Notes: a model not told the origin generated them from the letters alone. Positions 17,148 through 26,164 are shown, counted from the stretch's first letter. The stretch: 64,000 nt of DNA from Zhongshania sp. R06B22 (GCF_040892595.1 NZ_JBFRYB010000001.1:2790001-2854000); one strand, 5' to 3'. Numbers and translations are program-made.

Positions 17148-18160
17148 CCATCGCAAAACGTTTGCGCATTGTTGTTATTATCGCGTGCGCCATCCCCACC
17201 GTTATCGTGGCAGCGTGCTATATCGCGCCGCTGCCAACAGCTGCTAGCCTGACTGCATTACAGCGCGCCGCAACCGGTGTGAGTCATCGTGAGATCCAGC
17301 TACCCAGTGGTGCAAGCATCGCTTATTTAGACAGTGACATTGCCGCACCAGCAGATAAACCGGTACTATTATTACTTCATGGAATAACGTCAAATAAGGA
17401 TATTTGGTTGCAGCTAATCAGCCATTTCGACAGTTACCGAGTCATCGCGGTAGATATGCCGGGTCACGGTGATAGTCGCGAAACCGAAGATTTTGACTAT
17501 CGTGTGGAAAACCTCAGCCAGCAGATAGCGGTCTTTATCGAGACACTGTCGCTGCCACCTGCCCATTTGGTGGGTAACTCTCTCGGCGGTTTAGTTGCCG
17601 CCCTATATAGCGTTGAGCACCCGAACAGGGTGAAATCGCTGGTGTTAATGAATAGCGCCGGCATTGATGCGCCGCAAAGAAGTGCCATGATGCAGCGAGC
17701 AATGGATGATCGCAGTTACAACCCCCTAGTGGTCGAAACAATGGATGATATCGCGCCAAAACTGGCCGCGGTATTGGCGCACCCACCAACGCTGATGGCA
17801 CCTATTCGGCAGCTAATGCTGGCCCAAGAATTATCGCGACTCGAGGCCAATAATCGGCTGTTTTCTGCCGTGCTAGCAGATGAAAGCAACATCAATAAAT
17901 TAGAGTTACTACTACCTCGTCTGACCACACCGGCAATGCTGTTATGGGGAGACAGCGATCAAGTCTTTCACTACTCATCAGTTGCCAAAGCCATCGACCT
18001 AGCACCGGCGCTGGGCGCACATATTATTGAGGACTGCGGCCATCTTCCCATGCTTGAGGCGCCGGCCAAATCCGCTGCGGTACTGCATGGATTTTTCCAC
18101 ACACCCGGACTGGTGCAGGCCAGCACAGAGCCTACGCCAGAGGTGATGAGTGCGGGGTAA
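17144..18160 (+). CDS. Membrane-anchored alpha/beta hydrolase
   Basis: A 338-residue hydrolase starting at a GTG that overlaps the monooxygenase stop (GTGA). An N-terminal hydrophobic helix (residues ~8-28) probably anchors it in the inner membrane facing the periplasm. The hydrolase fold has the oxyanion segment LLLHGITSN, nucleophile Ser146 in GNSLGG, an Asp in LLWGDSDQ and a His in EDCGHLP. Fatty-acid, lactone or ester hydrolases of the same pattern are common. Tight coupling to the BVMO gene argues that it opens the ester or lactone product, but the predicted periplasmic side does not fit a cytoplasmic BVMO well. Confidence 0.87.
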   Translation: MTIAKRLRIVVIIACAIPTVIVAACYIAPLPTAASLTALQRAATGVSHREIQLPSGASIAYLDSDIAAPADKPVLLLLHGITSNKDIWLQLISHFDSYRVIAVDMPGHGDSRETEDFDYRVENLSQQIAVFIETLSLPPAHLVGNSLGGLVAALYSVEHPNRVKSLVLMNSAGIDAPQRSAMMQRAMDDRSYNPLVVETMDDIAPKLAAVLAHPPTLMAPIRQLMLAQELSRLEANNRLFSAVLADESNINKLELLLPRLTTPAMLLWGDSDQVFHYSSVAKAIDLAPALGAHIIEDCGHLPMLEAPAKSAAVLHGFFHTPGLVQASTEPTPEVMSAG

Positions 18161-19397
18161 TACCTCACCACTGCTAGCCGCGCCTAGTCTCGTTATCTAT
18201 TGGCTGTCCTTCTACGCCGGCGCGGTAATGGCGATTAATTTTGCCGCGCTGCCCTATCTTGCCAAGACCTTTGACTTGGCCGATGGCCAAATAGCTAAGA
18301 TGCTGGCGACACTGGCACTGGGAGGCCTACTCGCACTACTTGGCGCACGCTTTAGCGACCGTGTCGGACGCAGACGAGCACTACTGGTCAGTGCATTACT
18401 TTCATACCCGCTGATGCTGGCCAGTGCGCTGGCACCCAGTTTGTGGTGGTTTATTCCACTGCAAATTGTGATGGGCGGAATACTGGGCACCATCCATATC
18501 ACCACAATGGTCACAATCGAAGAGCACTTGCCTCTCGCTCTCAAGGCAAAAGGCCAGGCGTGGGTCGGTGCCATATTTGTAATGGGCAATGGCGGAGGTT
18601 TAATCACTGTTAATGTCGCCGCCTATCTTTTTGATGCTAATAGTTGGCGCTATGTTTGGTTGTTCTTTTGCACTGCCGCGCTATGGCATCCGTTGCTGAC
18701 AAAATTTTTGACTGAGAGCCATGAATATAGCCAGCTTAAAGAGAATCGTTATGCACGCAATGACCGCTGGTTAGATCTATTTTCTGGCCGCCACCGAAAA
18801 CTCACCCTGTCATTATTTGGCGCACTGCTGTGCTGGGATATAGCCCAATCGGGGGTGAATGGTTGGTTGATTTATCATCCGGTGCAAAATTTGGGCATTG
18901 CCCATGAGTGGGTTACTGGATATTTGATCTTGGGCGGCTGGCCAGCGTTACTGGGATTCGCCCTGGGAGTTTGGTTGCGCGATCGCCTAGGCGGTTATAC
19001 CGTCGCACTGGCAGTCTGCTGTGGACTAAGCGTACTGGGGAATTTTAGTTATTTTTGGATTAAGGGCGATGCTCAGTGGTTGATAATGGCAATGGGTGGC
19101 GCCTATATTTTAGGCCTGTTAATGGCGAATGCTCTAATGGTAAATGTAAGGCTATTGGTTAATGAATATTACCCCGCACAGATGCGTGCCAGCATGCAAT
19201 CTATTGTGATATTAGCCTTGGCTTGCTCGACAATATTTTCCCAATTAATAATCTCGCAGCTAATTGCCCCGCTAGGCGGTCTGGCCAATGCGGTGATCGC
19301 CCTACTGGTGCTGAAGCTACTTGCGGCGTTGCTGTTTATTACTTTACCACTAACATCAAGGGTATCCCCGCCTGAAATAATAAAAGCAGTGGTGTGA
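18150..19397 (+). CDS. MFS transporter
   Basis: A 415-residue protein with about 12 hydrophobic segments. The MFS loop 2-3 signature is GARFSDRVGRRRALL (about residues 63-77). The two-fold layout is normal, and sequence resembles the aromatic acid/metabolite:H+ symporter group more than drug exporters. It begins at a GTG 11 bases inside the preceding gene, so it is translationally coupled as the last gene of the operon. Probably imports the pathway substrate or moves an intermediate; direction is not certain. Confidence 0.86.
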   Translation: MRGNTSPLLAAPSLVIYWLSFYAGAVMAINFAALPYLAKTFDLADGQIAKMLATLALGGLLALLGARFSDRVGRRRALLVSALLSYPLMLASALAPSLWWFIPLQIVMGGILGTIHITTMVTIEEHLPLALKAKGQAWVGAIFVMGNGGGLITVNVAAYLFDANSWRYVWLFFCTAALWHPLLTKFLTESHEYSQLKENRYARNDRWLDLFSGRHRKLTLSLFGALLCWDIAQSGVNGWLIYHPVQNLGIAHEWVTGYLILGGWPALLGFALGVWLRDRLGGYTVALAVCCGLSVLGNFSYFWIKGDAQWLIMAMGGAYILGLLMANALMVNVRLLVNEYYPAQMRASMQSIVILALACSTIFSQLIISQLIAPLGGLANAVIALLVLKLLAALLFITLPLTSRVSPPEIIKAVV

Positions 19398-19456
19398 TTA
19401 AAAAATATATGCTTGATTGAGAGTACCCAAGGTCGGCATCAAATTATTAGTTAAGT

Positions 19457-21957
19457 GCGTATGCGGGAGCTTTTAAATTTCCGGAGACGTCTAAAATAAA
19501 AATACACACGGTTAATTTCAATAACGACATTGCCGAAGTATCGGCTAACGGATTGCGTTATTGATGTGAGAGTTTAGGCTAAATAAAATGGAGTTTAATA
19601 ATAATATGATAGTTTCATTTAAAAGTACCTTGGTTCTGGCAACCGCCCTGACAGCGGCAAATATATCGCTTGCTGGCGCTAGGATTATTGAAGAGGTCAT
19701 TGTGACTTCGCAAAAAACGTCACAGAACTTGCAAGACGTCCCTATCTCAGTTTCTGCCATCACCGGTGATGCGCTACGCGACGCTAATATCAGCACGCTA
19801 TCAGAGCTAGCCGTACAGCTGCCGAATGTAAATTTCGCTTCCGAGGGACAGCGTAATGAGCAGGTCTATATCCGCGGCTTTGGCACCAACCCATTCAATC
19901 CCAGCTTTGAAAGCTCCGTGGGCTTGGTTCAAGACGAAGTTTTCTACGGACGCGCGCCCTACTTCTCCGAACTCCCCTTCGACGTTGAGCGCATAGAAGT
20001 ATTGCGTGGCCCTCAAGGCACACTATTTGGAAAAAATACCGTTGCTGGTGTATTTAGCCTGACTTCTCGGGGAATAAGCGAAGAACCTCAACTCTATATG
20101 GAGGCTGGCATCTCCGAACACGGCGGCACAAAATTTGAAATCGGCGCCGGCGGAATGGTCAGCGACCGAGTAGGGGTAAGGGTGTCAGCCCTAAATGCGC
20201 GTCATGATGGTCAGATATACAACTACTTCATCGATCGCGATGAGCAAGCCTTTGAGTACAGCGCAGCCAGATTGAAAATGTTATTTTTATTAAGTGACAA
20301 TGCCGAATTAGAATTAACGGCGTTAACCGGCGCAACGGATAGCAATTTCTGGCCGAATCAGCTGTATATATTACAAGATGATACCCGCGAGTACTTACAG
20401 GATTTCGACCCCAACATTGAGGGTGATGGCTTCGATTATAGTATGAGTGCAAATACGCCGGGCACCGCCGATAAAGACACCAACACCTTTGCCGCCAAGC
20501 TCAGTATTGATTTAACTGAGGCCGTGGGCGCAGAACAGTTAGATATGACCGTGGTGCTAGCGAGCACTGATATGCAGGTAACAACCCTGGCCGACTTAGA
20601 CGGTTCGCCGGCTGACATTGCCACCATGTTTATCGACGATGACTATCAGCAGTACACCTTGGAATGGCGTTTCAGCGGTCGCACTGCGGCGCCATTTGGC
20701 CTGGGGGAAGGCGTAGATTTTGTCACCGGAATTTACTTATTTAAATCTGACTATGTGTTCCACGGTGGCTTCAAGCAAGGTGAAGATACCACCGATTTCA
20801 TTCTCAGTGGCGATGCCGCCCAACTCGCCGGTGACTTGGCGTTGGCGCTACCGGCGTTATACGCGCTAACGTTAACGCAGCGAGACCAGCGCTACGATTT
20901 AAACTTTGACCGCACAAGCGAGTCTGCATCACTATTCGGTCAGTTCACTTGGCATCTAACGGATACTTTTTCAGTCACACCAGGTCTGAGGATGAACAGG
21001 GAAACCAAACAAGCTGATGTAGCGGGCACCTTAAGTTGCGAAAGTGTTGTTCCCGTGGTGGGCGGTTTAGCCCCCTGTACCTTCGGTTTGGTGCTGGGCG
21101 CGAACACCTACGACTTAAGCGATCAGGAGCGCAGCGTAGACGATTTCTCGCCAAAACTGTCGCTAATGTATGCTCCCAACGACGAAATTAATTTTTATTC
21201 AACAATGAGCGTAGGCTTTAAAAGCGGCGGCTACAACGCGCTATCATTTAGCGGCGAACAGCTAACCTACGACGATGAGACCGCACGCACTATAGAGTTT
21301 GGCAGCAAGGGTCGCTTTTTTGATCGCAGCTTGAGCCTAAATGTAGCGGTGTTTTACACCGAGTTTGAAGACCTGCAGGTACTGGCATTTAACGGCGTCT
21401 TTTTCGACGTGCGCAATGCCGCCACCGCCGCATCAAAAGGCTTGGAATTAGACTGGCAGTGGTTGAGTCCTTGGGAAGCCTTCAGTCTGAGCGGCGCGCT
21501 TGGCTTGCTGGACTCATATTACACTAGCTATCCCGGCGCACCTTCACCGGTGACAGATGGCCAAGGCGCAGAGCAAGACCTTGCGGGGCGAGAGGTCGCC
21601 TACTCGCCGGAGAGCTCACTGACTGTGAGTCCCAAACTAGAAATACCCTTGGGAGACAATCTCGGCATACAAACCGTGCTGGATATTGTCCACAACGGCG
21701 ACAAATACACCGACACCGATTTGGATGAAAACACCAAGGTTCCAGCTAACACCAAGTTAAACCTGCGTATTAGTCTGGGACATATTTCCCGCAGCTGGGC
21801 CGTCACCGTCGGCATGAAAAATTTGACTGACGAGCGCACCCTAAATGCCGTGACCGACGCACCCTTTTTTCCAGGCACTTACTTCACCCAGCAGGCTCCG
21901 GGCCGCGAATACTTTGCGTCACTGCGTCTGGATATATAAGGCTAACTCATGATGATT
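19457..21957 (+). repeat. Tandem duplication unit A (leader plus TonB receptor gene)
   Basis: First of two adjoining direct copies of about 2.5 kb. Homology with unit B starts at TGCGGGAG in the leader, continues through TTTAGGCTAAATAAAA and the gene, and ends at GGCTAACTCATGAT just after the stop codon. Leader spacing differs from unit B by about 11 bases, while the two coding regions have the same length with no net indels. Confidence 0.85.
19606..21939 (+). CDS. TonB-dependent outer-membrane receptor, copy A
   Basis: A 777-residue receptor: signal peptide (residues 1-25), TonB-box-like EEVIVTSQK (about 29-37), plug domain (about 42-160, with VEVLRGPQGTLFG-type ending), then a C-terminal 22-strand barrel closing with the aromatic-rich REYFASLRLDI. 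It should import a large or scarce molecule with TonB energy. An in-frame ATG at 19588 exists, but copy B has ACG there, and both copies share GGAG before the second ATG, so 19606 is the start. About 95 percent identical to copy B. Position after the BVMO operon suggests the same substrate. Confidence 0.92.
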   Translation: MIVSFKSTLVLATALTAANISLAGARIIEEVIVTSQKTSQNLQDVPISVSAITGDALRDANISTLSELAVQLPNVNFASEGQRNEQVYIRGFGTNPFNPSFESSVGLVQDEVFYGRAPYFSELPFDVERIEVLRGPQGTLFGKNTVAGVFSLTSRGISEEPQLYMEAGISEHGGTKFEIGAGGMVSDRVGVRVSALNARHDGQIYNYFIDRDEQAFEYSAARLKMLFLLSDNAELELTALTGATDSNFWPNQLYILQDDTREYLQDFDPNIEGDGFDYSMSANTPGTADKDTNTFAAKLSIDLTEAVGAEQLDMTVVLASTDMQVTTLADLDGSPADIATMFIDDDYQQYTLEWRFSGRTAAPFGLGEGVDFVTGIYLFKSDYVFHGGFKQGEDTTDFILSGDAAQLAGDLALALPALYALTLTQRDQRYDLNFDRTSESASLFGQFTWHLTDTFSVTPGLRMNRETKQADVAGTLSCESVVPVVGGLAPCTFGLVLGANTYDLSDQERSVDDFSPKLSLMYAPNDEINFYSTMSVGFKSGGYNALSFSGEQLTYDDETARTIEFGSKGRFFDRSLSLNVAVFYTEFEDLQVLAFNGVFFDVRNAATAASKGLELDWQWLSPWEAFSLSGALGLLDSYYTSYPGAPSPVTDGQGAEQDLAGREVAYSPESSLTVSPKLEIPLGDNLGIQTVLDIVHNGDKYTDTDLDENTKVPANTKLNLRISLGHISRSWAVTVGMKNLTDERTLNAVTDAPFFPGTYFTQQAPGREYFASLRLDI

Positions 21958-24447
21958 GCGCTTGCGGGAGTTTTTGAGTTTCCCGTGACGTCTAGAATAA
22001 AAATGTTTCAGTGACAAAATTGCCAAAATACCAGCTGTAGGATTGCGCTAATAATGTGAAAATTTAGGCTAAATAAAACGGAGTTTACTAACTATATGAT
22101 TGTTACATTCAAAAACACCTTGCTTCTAGCAACCGCCCTGACAGCGGCAAATATATCGCTTGCTAGCGCTAGGATTATTGAAGAGGTCATTGTGACTGCG
22201 CAAAAAACGTCACAAAGTTTGCAAGACGTCCCCATCTCAGTTTCTGCCGTCACCGGTGATGCGCTGCGCGACGCCAACATCAGTACACTCTCAGAGCTAG
22301 CCGTACAGCTGCCGAATGTAAATTTCGCTTCCGAGGGACAGCGTAATGAGCAGGTCTATATCCGCGGCTTTGGCACCAACCCATTCAATCCCAGCTTTGA
22401 AAGCTCCGTGGGCTTGGTTCAAGACGAAGTTTTCTACGGACGCGCTCCCTACTTCTCCGAACTCCCCTTCGACGTTGAGCGCATAGAAGTATTGCGTGGC
22501 CCTCAAGGCACACTATTTGGAAAAAATACCGTTGCTGGTGTATTTAGCCTGACTTCTCGGGGAATAAGCGAAGACCTTCAGCTCTATATGGAGGCTGGCA
22601 TCTCCGAACACGGCGGCACAAAATTTGAAATCGGCGCCGGCGGAATGGTCAGCGACCGAGTAGGCGTAAGAGTGTCAGCCCTAAATGCGCGTCACGATGG
22701 TCAGCTGTACAACTACTTCATCGATCGCGACGAGGACTCCTTTGAGTACAGTGCAGCCAGATTAAAAATGTTATTTTTATTAAGTGATAATGCCGAATTA
22801 GAATTAACGGCATTAACCGGCGCAACGGATAGCAATTTCTGGCCGAATCAGCTGTATATATTAGGAGATGATACCCGCGAGTACTTGCAAGATTTCGACC
22901 CCAACATTGAGGGTGATGGCTTCGATTATAGTATGAGTGCAAATACGCCGGGCACCGCCGATAAAGACACCAACACCTTTGCCGCCAAGCTCAGCATTGA
23001 TTTAACTGAGGCCACCGGCGCAGAACAGTTAGATATGACTGTGGTGCTGGCGAGCACCGATATGCAGGTAACAACCCTGGCCGACCTAGACGGCTCTCCG
23101 GCTGACATTGCCACCATCTTTGTCGACGATGACTATCAGCAATACACCTTGGAATGGCGTTTCAGCGGTCGCACTGGGGCGCCATTTGGCCTGGGGGAAG
23201 GCGTAGATTTTGTCACTGGTCTTTACTTATTTAAATCTGACTATGTATTTCACGGTGGCTTTGTGCAGGGCGAAGATGCCGCCGACTTCATTCTCAGTGA
23301 TGATGCCGCCCAACTCGCCGGTGACTTGGCGCTAGCGATACCAGCGCTATACGCGCTAACGTTAACGCAGCGCGACCAGCGCTACGATTTAAACTTTGAC
23401 CGCACAAGCGAGTCTGCATCCCTGTTCGGTCAATTTACTTGGCGTCTGACCGACACTATTTCCGTCACACCCGGCCTGAGGATGAACAGAGAAACCAAAC
23501 AAGCTGATGTAGCGGGCACCTTAAGTTGCGAAAGTATTGTTCCCGTGGTGGGCGGTTTAGCCCCCTGCACCTTCGGTTTGGTGCTGGGCGCGAACACCTA
23601 CGAATTAAACGATCAGGAGCGCAGCGTTAACGATTTCTCGCCAAAACTGTCGCTAATGTATGCTCCCAACGACGAAATTAACTTTTATTCGACAATGAGC
23701 GTGGGCTTTAAAAGCGGCGGCTACAACGCGCTATCATTTAGCGGTGAACAACTAACCTACGACGATGAGACCGCACGCACTATAGAGTTTGGCAGCAAGG
23801 GTCGCTTTTTTGATCGCAGCTTGAGTCTAAATGCAGCAGTGTTTTACACCGAGTTTGAAGATCTGCAGGTACTGGCATTTAACGGCGTCTTTTTCGACGT
23901 GCGCAATGCCGCCACCGCCGTGTCAAAAGGCTTGGAATTAGACTGGCAATGGTTGAGTCCTTGGGAAGCCTTCAGCCTGAGCGGCGCGCTTGGCTTGCTG
24001 GACTCATACTATACTAGCTATCCCGGCGCACCTTCACCGGTGGCTGATGGCCAAGACGCAGAGCAAGACCTTGCGGGGCGTGAAGTCGCCTATGCCCCAG
24101 AGAGCTCACTGACTGTTAGCCCCAAACTAGAAATCCCTTTGGGGGACAATCTTGGCATACAAACCGTGCTGGATATTGTCTACAACGGCGACAAATACAC
24201 CGACACCGATTTGGATGAAAACACCAAGGTTCCGGCTAACACCAAGTTAAATCTGCGTATTAGTCTGGGACATATTTCGCGCAGCTGGGCTGTCACCGTC
24301 GGCATGAAAAATTTGACTGACGAGCGCACCCTTAATGCCGTAACCGACGTACCCTTTTTTCCTGGTACTTACTACGCCCTGCAGGCTCCGGGCCGCGAAT
24401 ACTTTGCGTCACTACGTCTCGATATATAAGGCTAACTCATGATAATT
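21958..24447 (+). repeat. Tandem duplication unit B
   Basis: Second copy, directly abutting unit A. At the junction (about 21949-21962) the sequence reads CATGATGATTGCGCTTGCGGG: the first half copies the beginning of the START-domain gene (24439, CATGATAATTATGCGC), the second half copies the leader at 19457. The join shares only TGCG, so the duplication probably formed through microhomology. Confidence 0.8.
22096..24429 (+). CDS. TonB-dependent outer-membrane receptor, copy B
   Basis: A 777-residue paralogue of copy A with the same signal peptide, TonB-box-like EEVIVTAQK, plug and barrel. About 40 residues differ, scattered in the leader and barrel (for example LQDD to LGDD, FKQGEDTTD to FVQGEDAAD, TYFTQQ to TYYALQ), while residues ~58-155 of the plug are identical. 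CGGAG before the ATG at 22096 is the ribosome site; no earlier ATG exists. Both copies are intact, so neither is a pseudogene. A changed ligand range or gene dosage are equally possible. Confidence 0.92.
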   Translation: MIVTFKNTLLLATALTAANISLASARIIEEVIVTAQKTSQSLQDVPISVSAVTGDALRDANISTLSELAVQLPNVNFASEGQRNEQVYIRGFGTNPFNPSFESSVGLVQDEVFYGRAPYFSELPFDVERIEVLRGPQGTLFGKNTVAGVFSLTSRGISEDLQLYMEAGISEHGGTKFEIGAGGMVSDRVGVRVSALNARHDGQLYNYFIDRDEDSFEYSAARLKMLFLLSDNAELELTALTGATDSNFWPNQLYILGDDTREYLQDFDPNIEGDGFDYSMSANTPGTADKDTNTFAAKLSIDLTEATGAEQLDMTVVLASTDMQVTTLADLDGSPADIATIFVDDDYQQYTLEWRFSGRTGAPFGLGEGVDFVTGLYLFKSDYVFHGGFVQGEDAADFILSDDAAQLAGDLALAIPALYALTLTQRDQRYDLNFDRTSESASLFGQFTWRLTDTISVTPGLRMNRETKQADVAGTLSCESIVPVVGGLAPCTFGLVLGANTYELNDQERSVNDFSPKLSLMYAPNDEINFYSTMSVGFKSGGYNALSFSGEQLTYDDETARTIEFGSKGRFFDRSLSLNAAVFYTEFEDLQVLAFNGVFFDVRNAATAVSKGLELDWQWLSPWEAFSLSGALGLLDSYYTSYPGAPSPVADGQDAEQDLAGREVAYAPESSLTVSPKLEIPLGDNLGIQTVLDIVYNGDKYTDTDLDENTKVPANTKLNLRISLGHISRSWAVTVGMKNLTDERTLNAVTDVPFFPGTYYALQAPGREYFASLRLDI

Positions 24448-25113
24448 ATGCGCAATACTTTACTCATGCTACTGGCGATATTACTTTTCCCCATCGCTGG
24501 CTTAGCTGAAACCGGAGAATGGCAGCTCGCAAAGGAGCAGGATGGTATCCGTGTCTATACCCGAGATATCGCAGGCTCGGGCTACCGAGAATTCAAAGGA
24601 GAGATGATGGTAGACGCCAATATCAACCAGTTGCTGGGCTTGCTGGATGATACCCAGGCCTGCCCGCAATGGATGCATAATTGTATTGCCCCGCTTTTAC
24701 TAAGTGAAGCCTCTGAACGCGAGCGCTACACCTACATGCGCAACGACCTGCCTTGGCCCTTCGGTGATCGCGAATTACTGGTTCACTCTTTGATTAATCA
24801 AGAGCCGGCCAGCGGTGCAGTGACTATCACCCTCACCGGCATTGACGATGATGCGCTGCCGCTTGATGCGCAATCAAAGCTGCCGGCAAAGAAAAAATAC
24901 GAACGCGCGGCAGGTCTGCAAGGGTTTTGGCGCTTCACGCCCGAGGGCAATCGCCAGCATGTAGTCTACCAAATGCATATCGACCTTGGCGGCTCACCCG
25001 CACCGGCACTAGCCAATGCCCAAATTGCCGATACACCGCTGTACACCCTGATTAATATGCGCAAGCTCATTGAACTCGAAAAATACCATCAATTTAAAAT
25101 TCCTACTGACTAG
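24439..25113 (+). CDS. START/SRPBCC-domain exported protein
   Basis: A 224-residue protein with a signal peptide (to about residue 23, GLAETGEW) followed by one START-like domain. WPFGDREL and the DTQACPQWMHNC segment match bacterial START proteins that bind lipids or sterols in a deep pocket. It follows TonB copy B by nine bases with AAGG as ribosome site, so it is probably in the same transcript. A periplasmic ligand carrier between the receptors and the membrane is a reasonable inference. ATG at 24448 is an alternative start. Confidence 0.85.
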   Translation: MIIMRNTLLMLLAILLFPIAGLAETGEWQLAKEQDGIRVYTRDIAGSGYREFKGEMMVDANINQLLGLLDDTQACPQWMHNCIAPLLLSEASERERYTYMRNDLPWPFGDRELLVHSLINQEPASGAVTITLTGIDDDALPLDAQSKLPAKKKYERAAGLQGFWRFTPEGNRQHVVYQMHIDLGGSPAPALANAQIADTPLYTLINMRKLIELEKYHQFKIPTD

Positions 25114-25464
25114 CAGCAGCGGCGCTTAGTCTAGACGGCGGACTCCGCGCCCTATAACAGGCTGACTGGCGATTTAATAGAAATACGGGGCGGTGGGCAA
25201 GGACGCGATCAAAACAGCTTAGGGGCCGCTTTGGCGCTGCGAGCCCGATATAGATCCAGCGTAAACGAAGGCCTTTGGCTTTCACAAAATACAGCGCGAC
25301 ACATAGCTCCGGGCTATAGACCCCCGATCACATCGGGGATGACGGCTGCGGAGCTGATGTGAGAGCGCTCATTCCCCGCGCGAATCCGAAGCCTATTCAA
25401 ATAACATAGCGCTAAGCCGAACTGCTCCCAGCTTCAACAAAACGTGGCTTGTTCCAATCGCCCT
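25114..25464. other. Intergenic region
   Basis: No gene is supported here. The stretch contains a short GC-rich segment (TAGACGGCGGACTCCGCG) near 25132 that partly resembles the hairpin at 30335, a perfect CCCCGAT/ATCGGGG palindrome listed separately, and then the 93-bp tandem repeat. Base composition is slightly richer in GC than the flanking genes. Confidence 0.5.
25322..25338. repeat. CCCCGAT...ATCGGGG palindrome, REP-like
   Basis: Seven-base perfect stem with a CAC loop, followed by ATGACGG. The layout (CCCCGAT-N-ATCGGGGATGACG) resembles intergenic palindromic repeats dispersed in many proteobacterial genomes. Only one copy is visible in this window, so its dispersion here is unproven. 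Confidence 0.4.
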
Positions 25465-25650
25465 GCAATTAGTAATTCAATTCGCCTAGGGGCGATTTGA
25501 ACCCTGCGGGCTGCGCCATTCGCAAAGACACGCGAATAGCTTGTTCAAAACGCTGGCGCAATTAGTAATTCAATTCGCCTAGGGGCGATTTGAACCCTGC
25601 GGGCTGCGCCATTCGCAAAGACAAGCGAATAGCTTGTTCAAAACGCTGGC
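25465..25650. repeat. 93-bp direct tandem repeat, two copies, beside tRNA-Ser
   Basis: Copies at 25465-25557 and 25558-25650 are head to tail and differ at a single base (ACACGCG versus ACAAGCG). Each contains inverted repeats (CAATTCGCC/GGCGATTTG and ATTCGC/GCGAAT). They lie just past the terminator of the minus-strand tRNA-Ser gene, so they are downstream of it. No protein or RNA function is evident. Confidence 0.85.
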
Positions 25651-25703
25651 GCGTTTTGTCGAACCAGAGGGTTCTGCCGAACCTCCATTCACACCACACA
25701 AAT

Positions 25704-25739
25704 AAAAAAGGCCCCAGTCTTTCGACTGGAGCCTTTTTT
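25704..25739 (-). terminator. Rho-independent terminator of tRNA-Ser
   Basis: A strong hairpin (AGGCTCCAGTC/GACTGGGGCCT with loop GAAA on the minus strand, one mismatch) flanked by A and T runs on both sides lies eight bases past the tRNA 3' end. It would end the tRNA transcript and can also act on the plus strand. Confidence 0.88.
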
Positions 25740-25747
25740 ATTTGTAA

Positions 25748-25839
25748 TGGCGGAGAAGGAGGGATTCGAACCCTCGATGCAGGATTAACCGCATACTCCC
25801 TTAGCAGGGGAGCGCCTTCAGCCACTCGGCCACCTCTCC
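25748..25839 (-). tRNA. tRNA-Ser (anticodon GCU)
   Basis: Minus-strand sequence GGAGAGGTGGCCGAGTGGCT begins a type II tRNA with the serine D-arm, an anticodon loop CTGCTAA (anticodon GCT), a long variable arm (AGTATGCGG...CTGCAT), the T-loop GGTTCGAATCC, acceptor CTTCTCC, discriminator G and an encoded CCA (25750-25748). The acceptor stem pairs with one G-U. It reads AGC/AGU codons. Lying next to csrA and lysC is the usual order in pseudomonad-like genomes. Confidence 0.97.
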
Positions 25840-25984
25840 GGAATCTCTCACTGTTTCGCTTTTTCCGCTAGGGAATAAACCAAAAAGTGCAACGTTAATC
25901 AGCACATAGCCCTGATCAACGAATCGGGCGGCATGATACCACACTGAGAAAATAAGCAAAGACCTAGAGCGAATTTTCCGTATA

Positions 25985-26164
25985 TTACTTGTTGCCGTCT
26001 TTCTCTGTTTGAATACGTTCGTAAATTTCTTCACGATGAACGGCGATATCTTTAGGCGCATTCACACCCAATCGAACTTGATTCCCTTTCACTCCAAGCA
26101 CAGTAACAGTCACTTCATCACCGACCATTAAAGTCTCACCAATACGACGAGTTAAAATTAACAT
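25985..26164 (-). CDS. csrA: Carbon storage regulator CsrA/RsmA
   Basis: A 59-residue RNA-binding regulator starting [12 protein letters not shown] with the conserved core [18 protein letters not shown], which includes the RNA-contacting arginine (VRLG). It binds GGA motifs in mRNA leaders and controls carbon storage, motility and biofilm genes after transcription. AAGGAGAT is its ribosome site, and the start at 26164 gives the standard length; an upstream in-frame start would add 15 residues not found in the family. Preceded by lysC with 77 bases between. Confidence 0.97.
   Translation of the reverse strand: MLILTRRIGETLMVGDEVTVTVLGVKGNQVRLGVNAPKDIAVHREEIYERIQTEKDGNK

Noticed and set aside
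19588..19605. Six extra N-terminal residues of TonB receptor A
   Set aside because: Copy B has ACG instead of ATG at this place while sharing the ribosome site and later ATG.
25562..25825. Minus-strand 87-codon frame containing RVRIPPSPP
   Set aside because: It is a reading of the tRNA-Ser gene and the 93-bp repeat. Such frames are common false genes around tRNA-Ser.
25590..25871. Plus-strand 93-codon frame across the tRNA
   Set aside because: Its second half is the reverse reading of tRNA-Ser (GEGGIRTLDAG), a known false-gene signature; no ribosome site.
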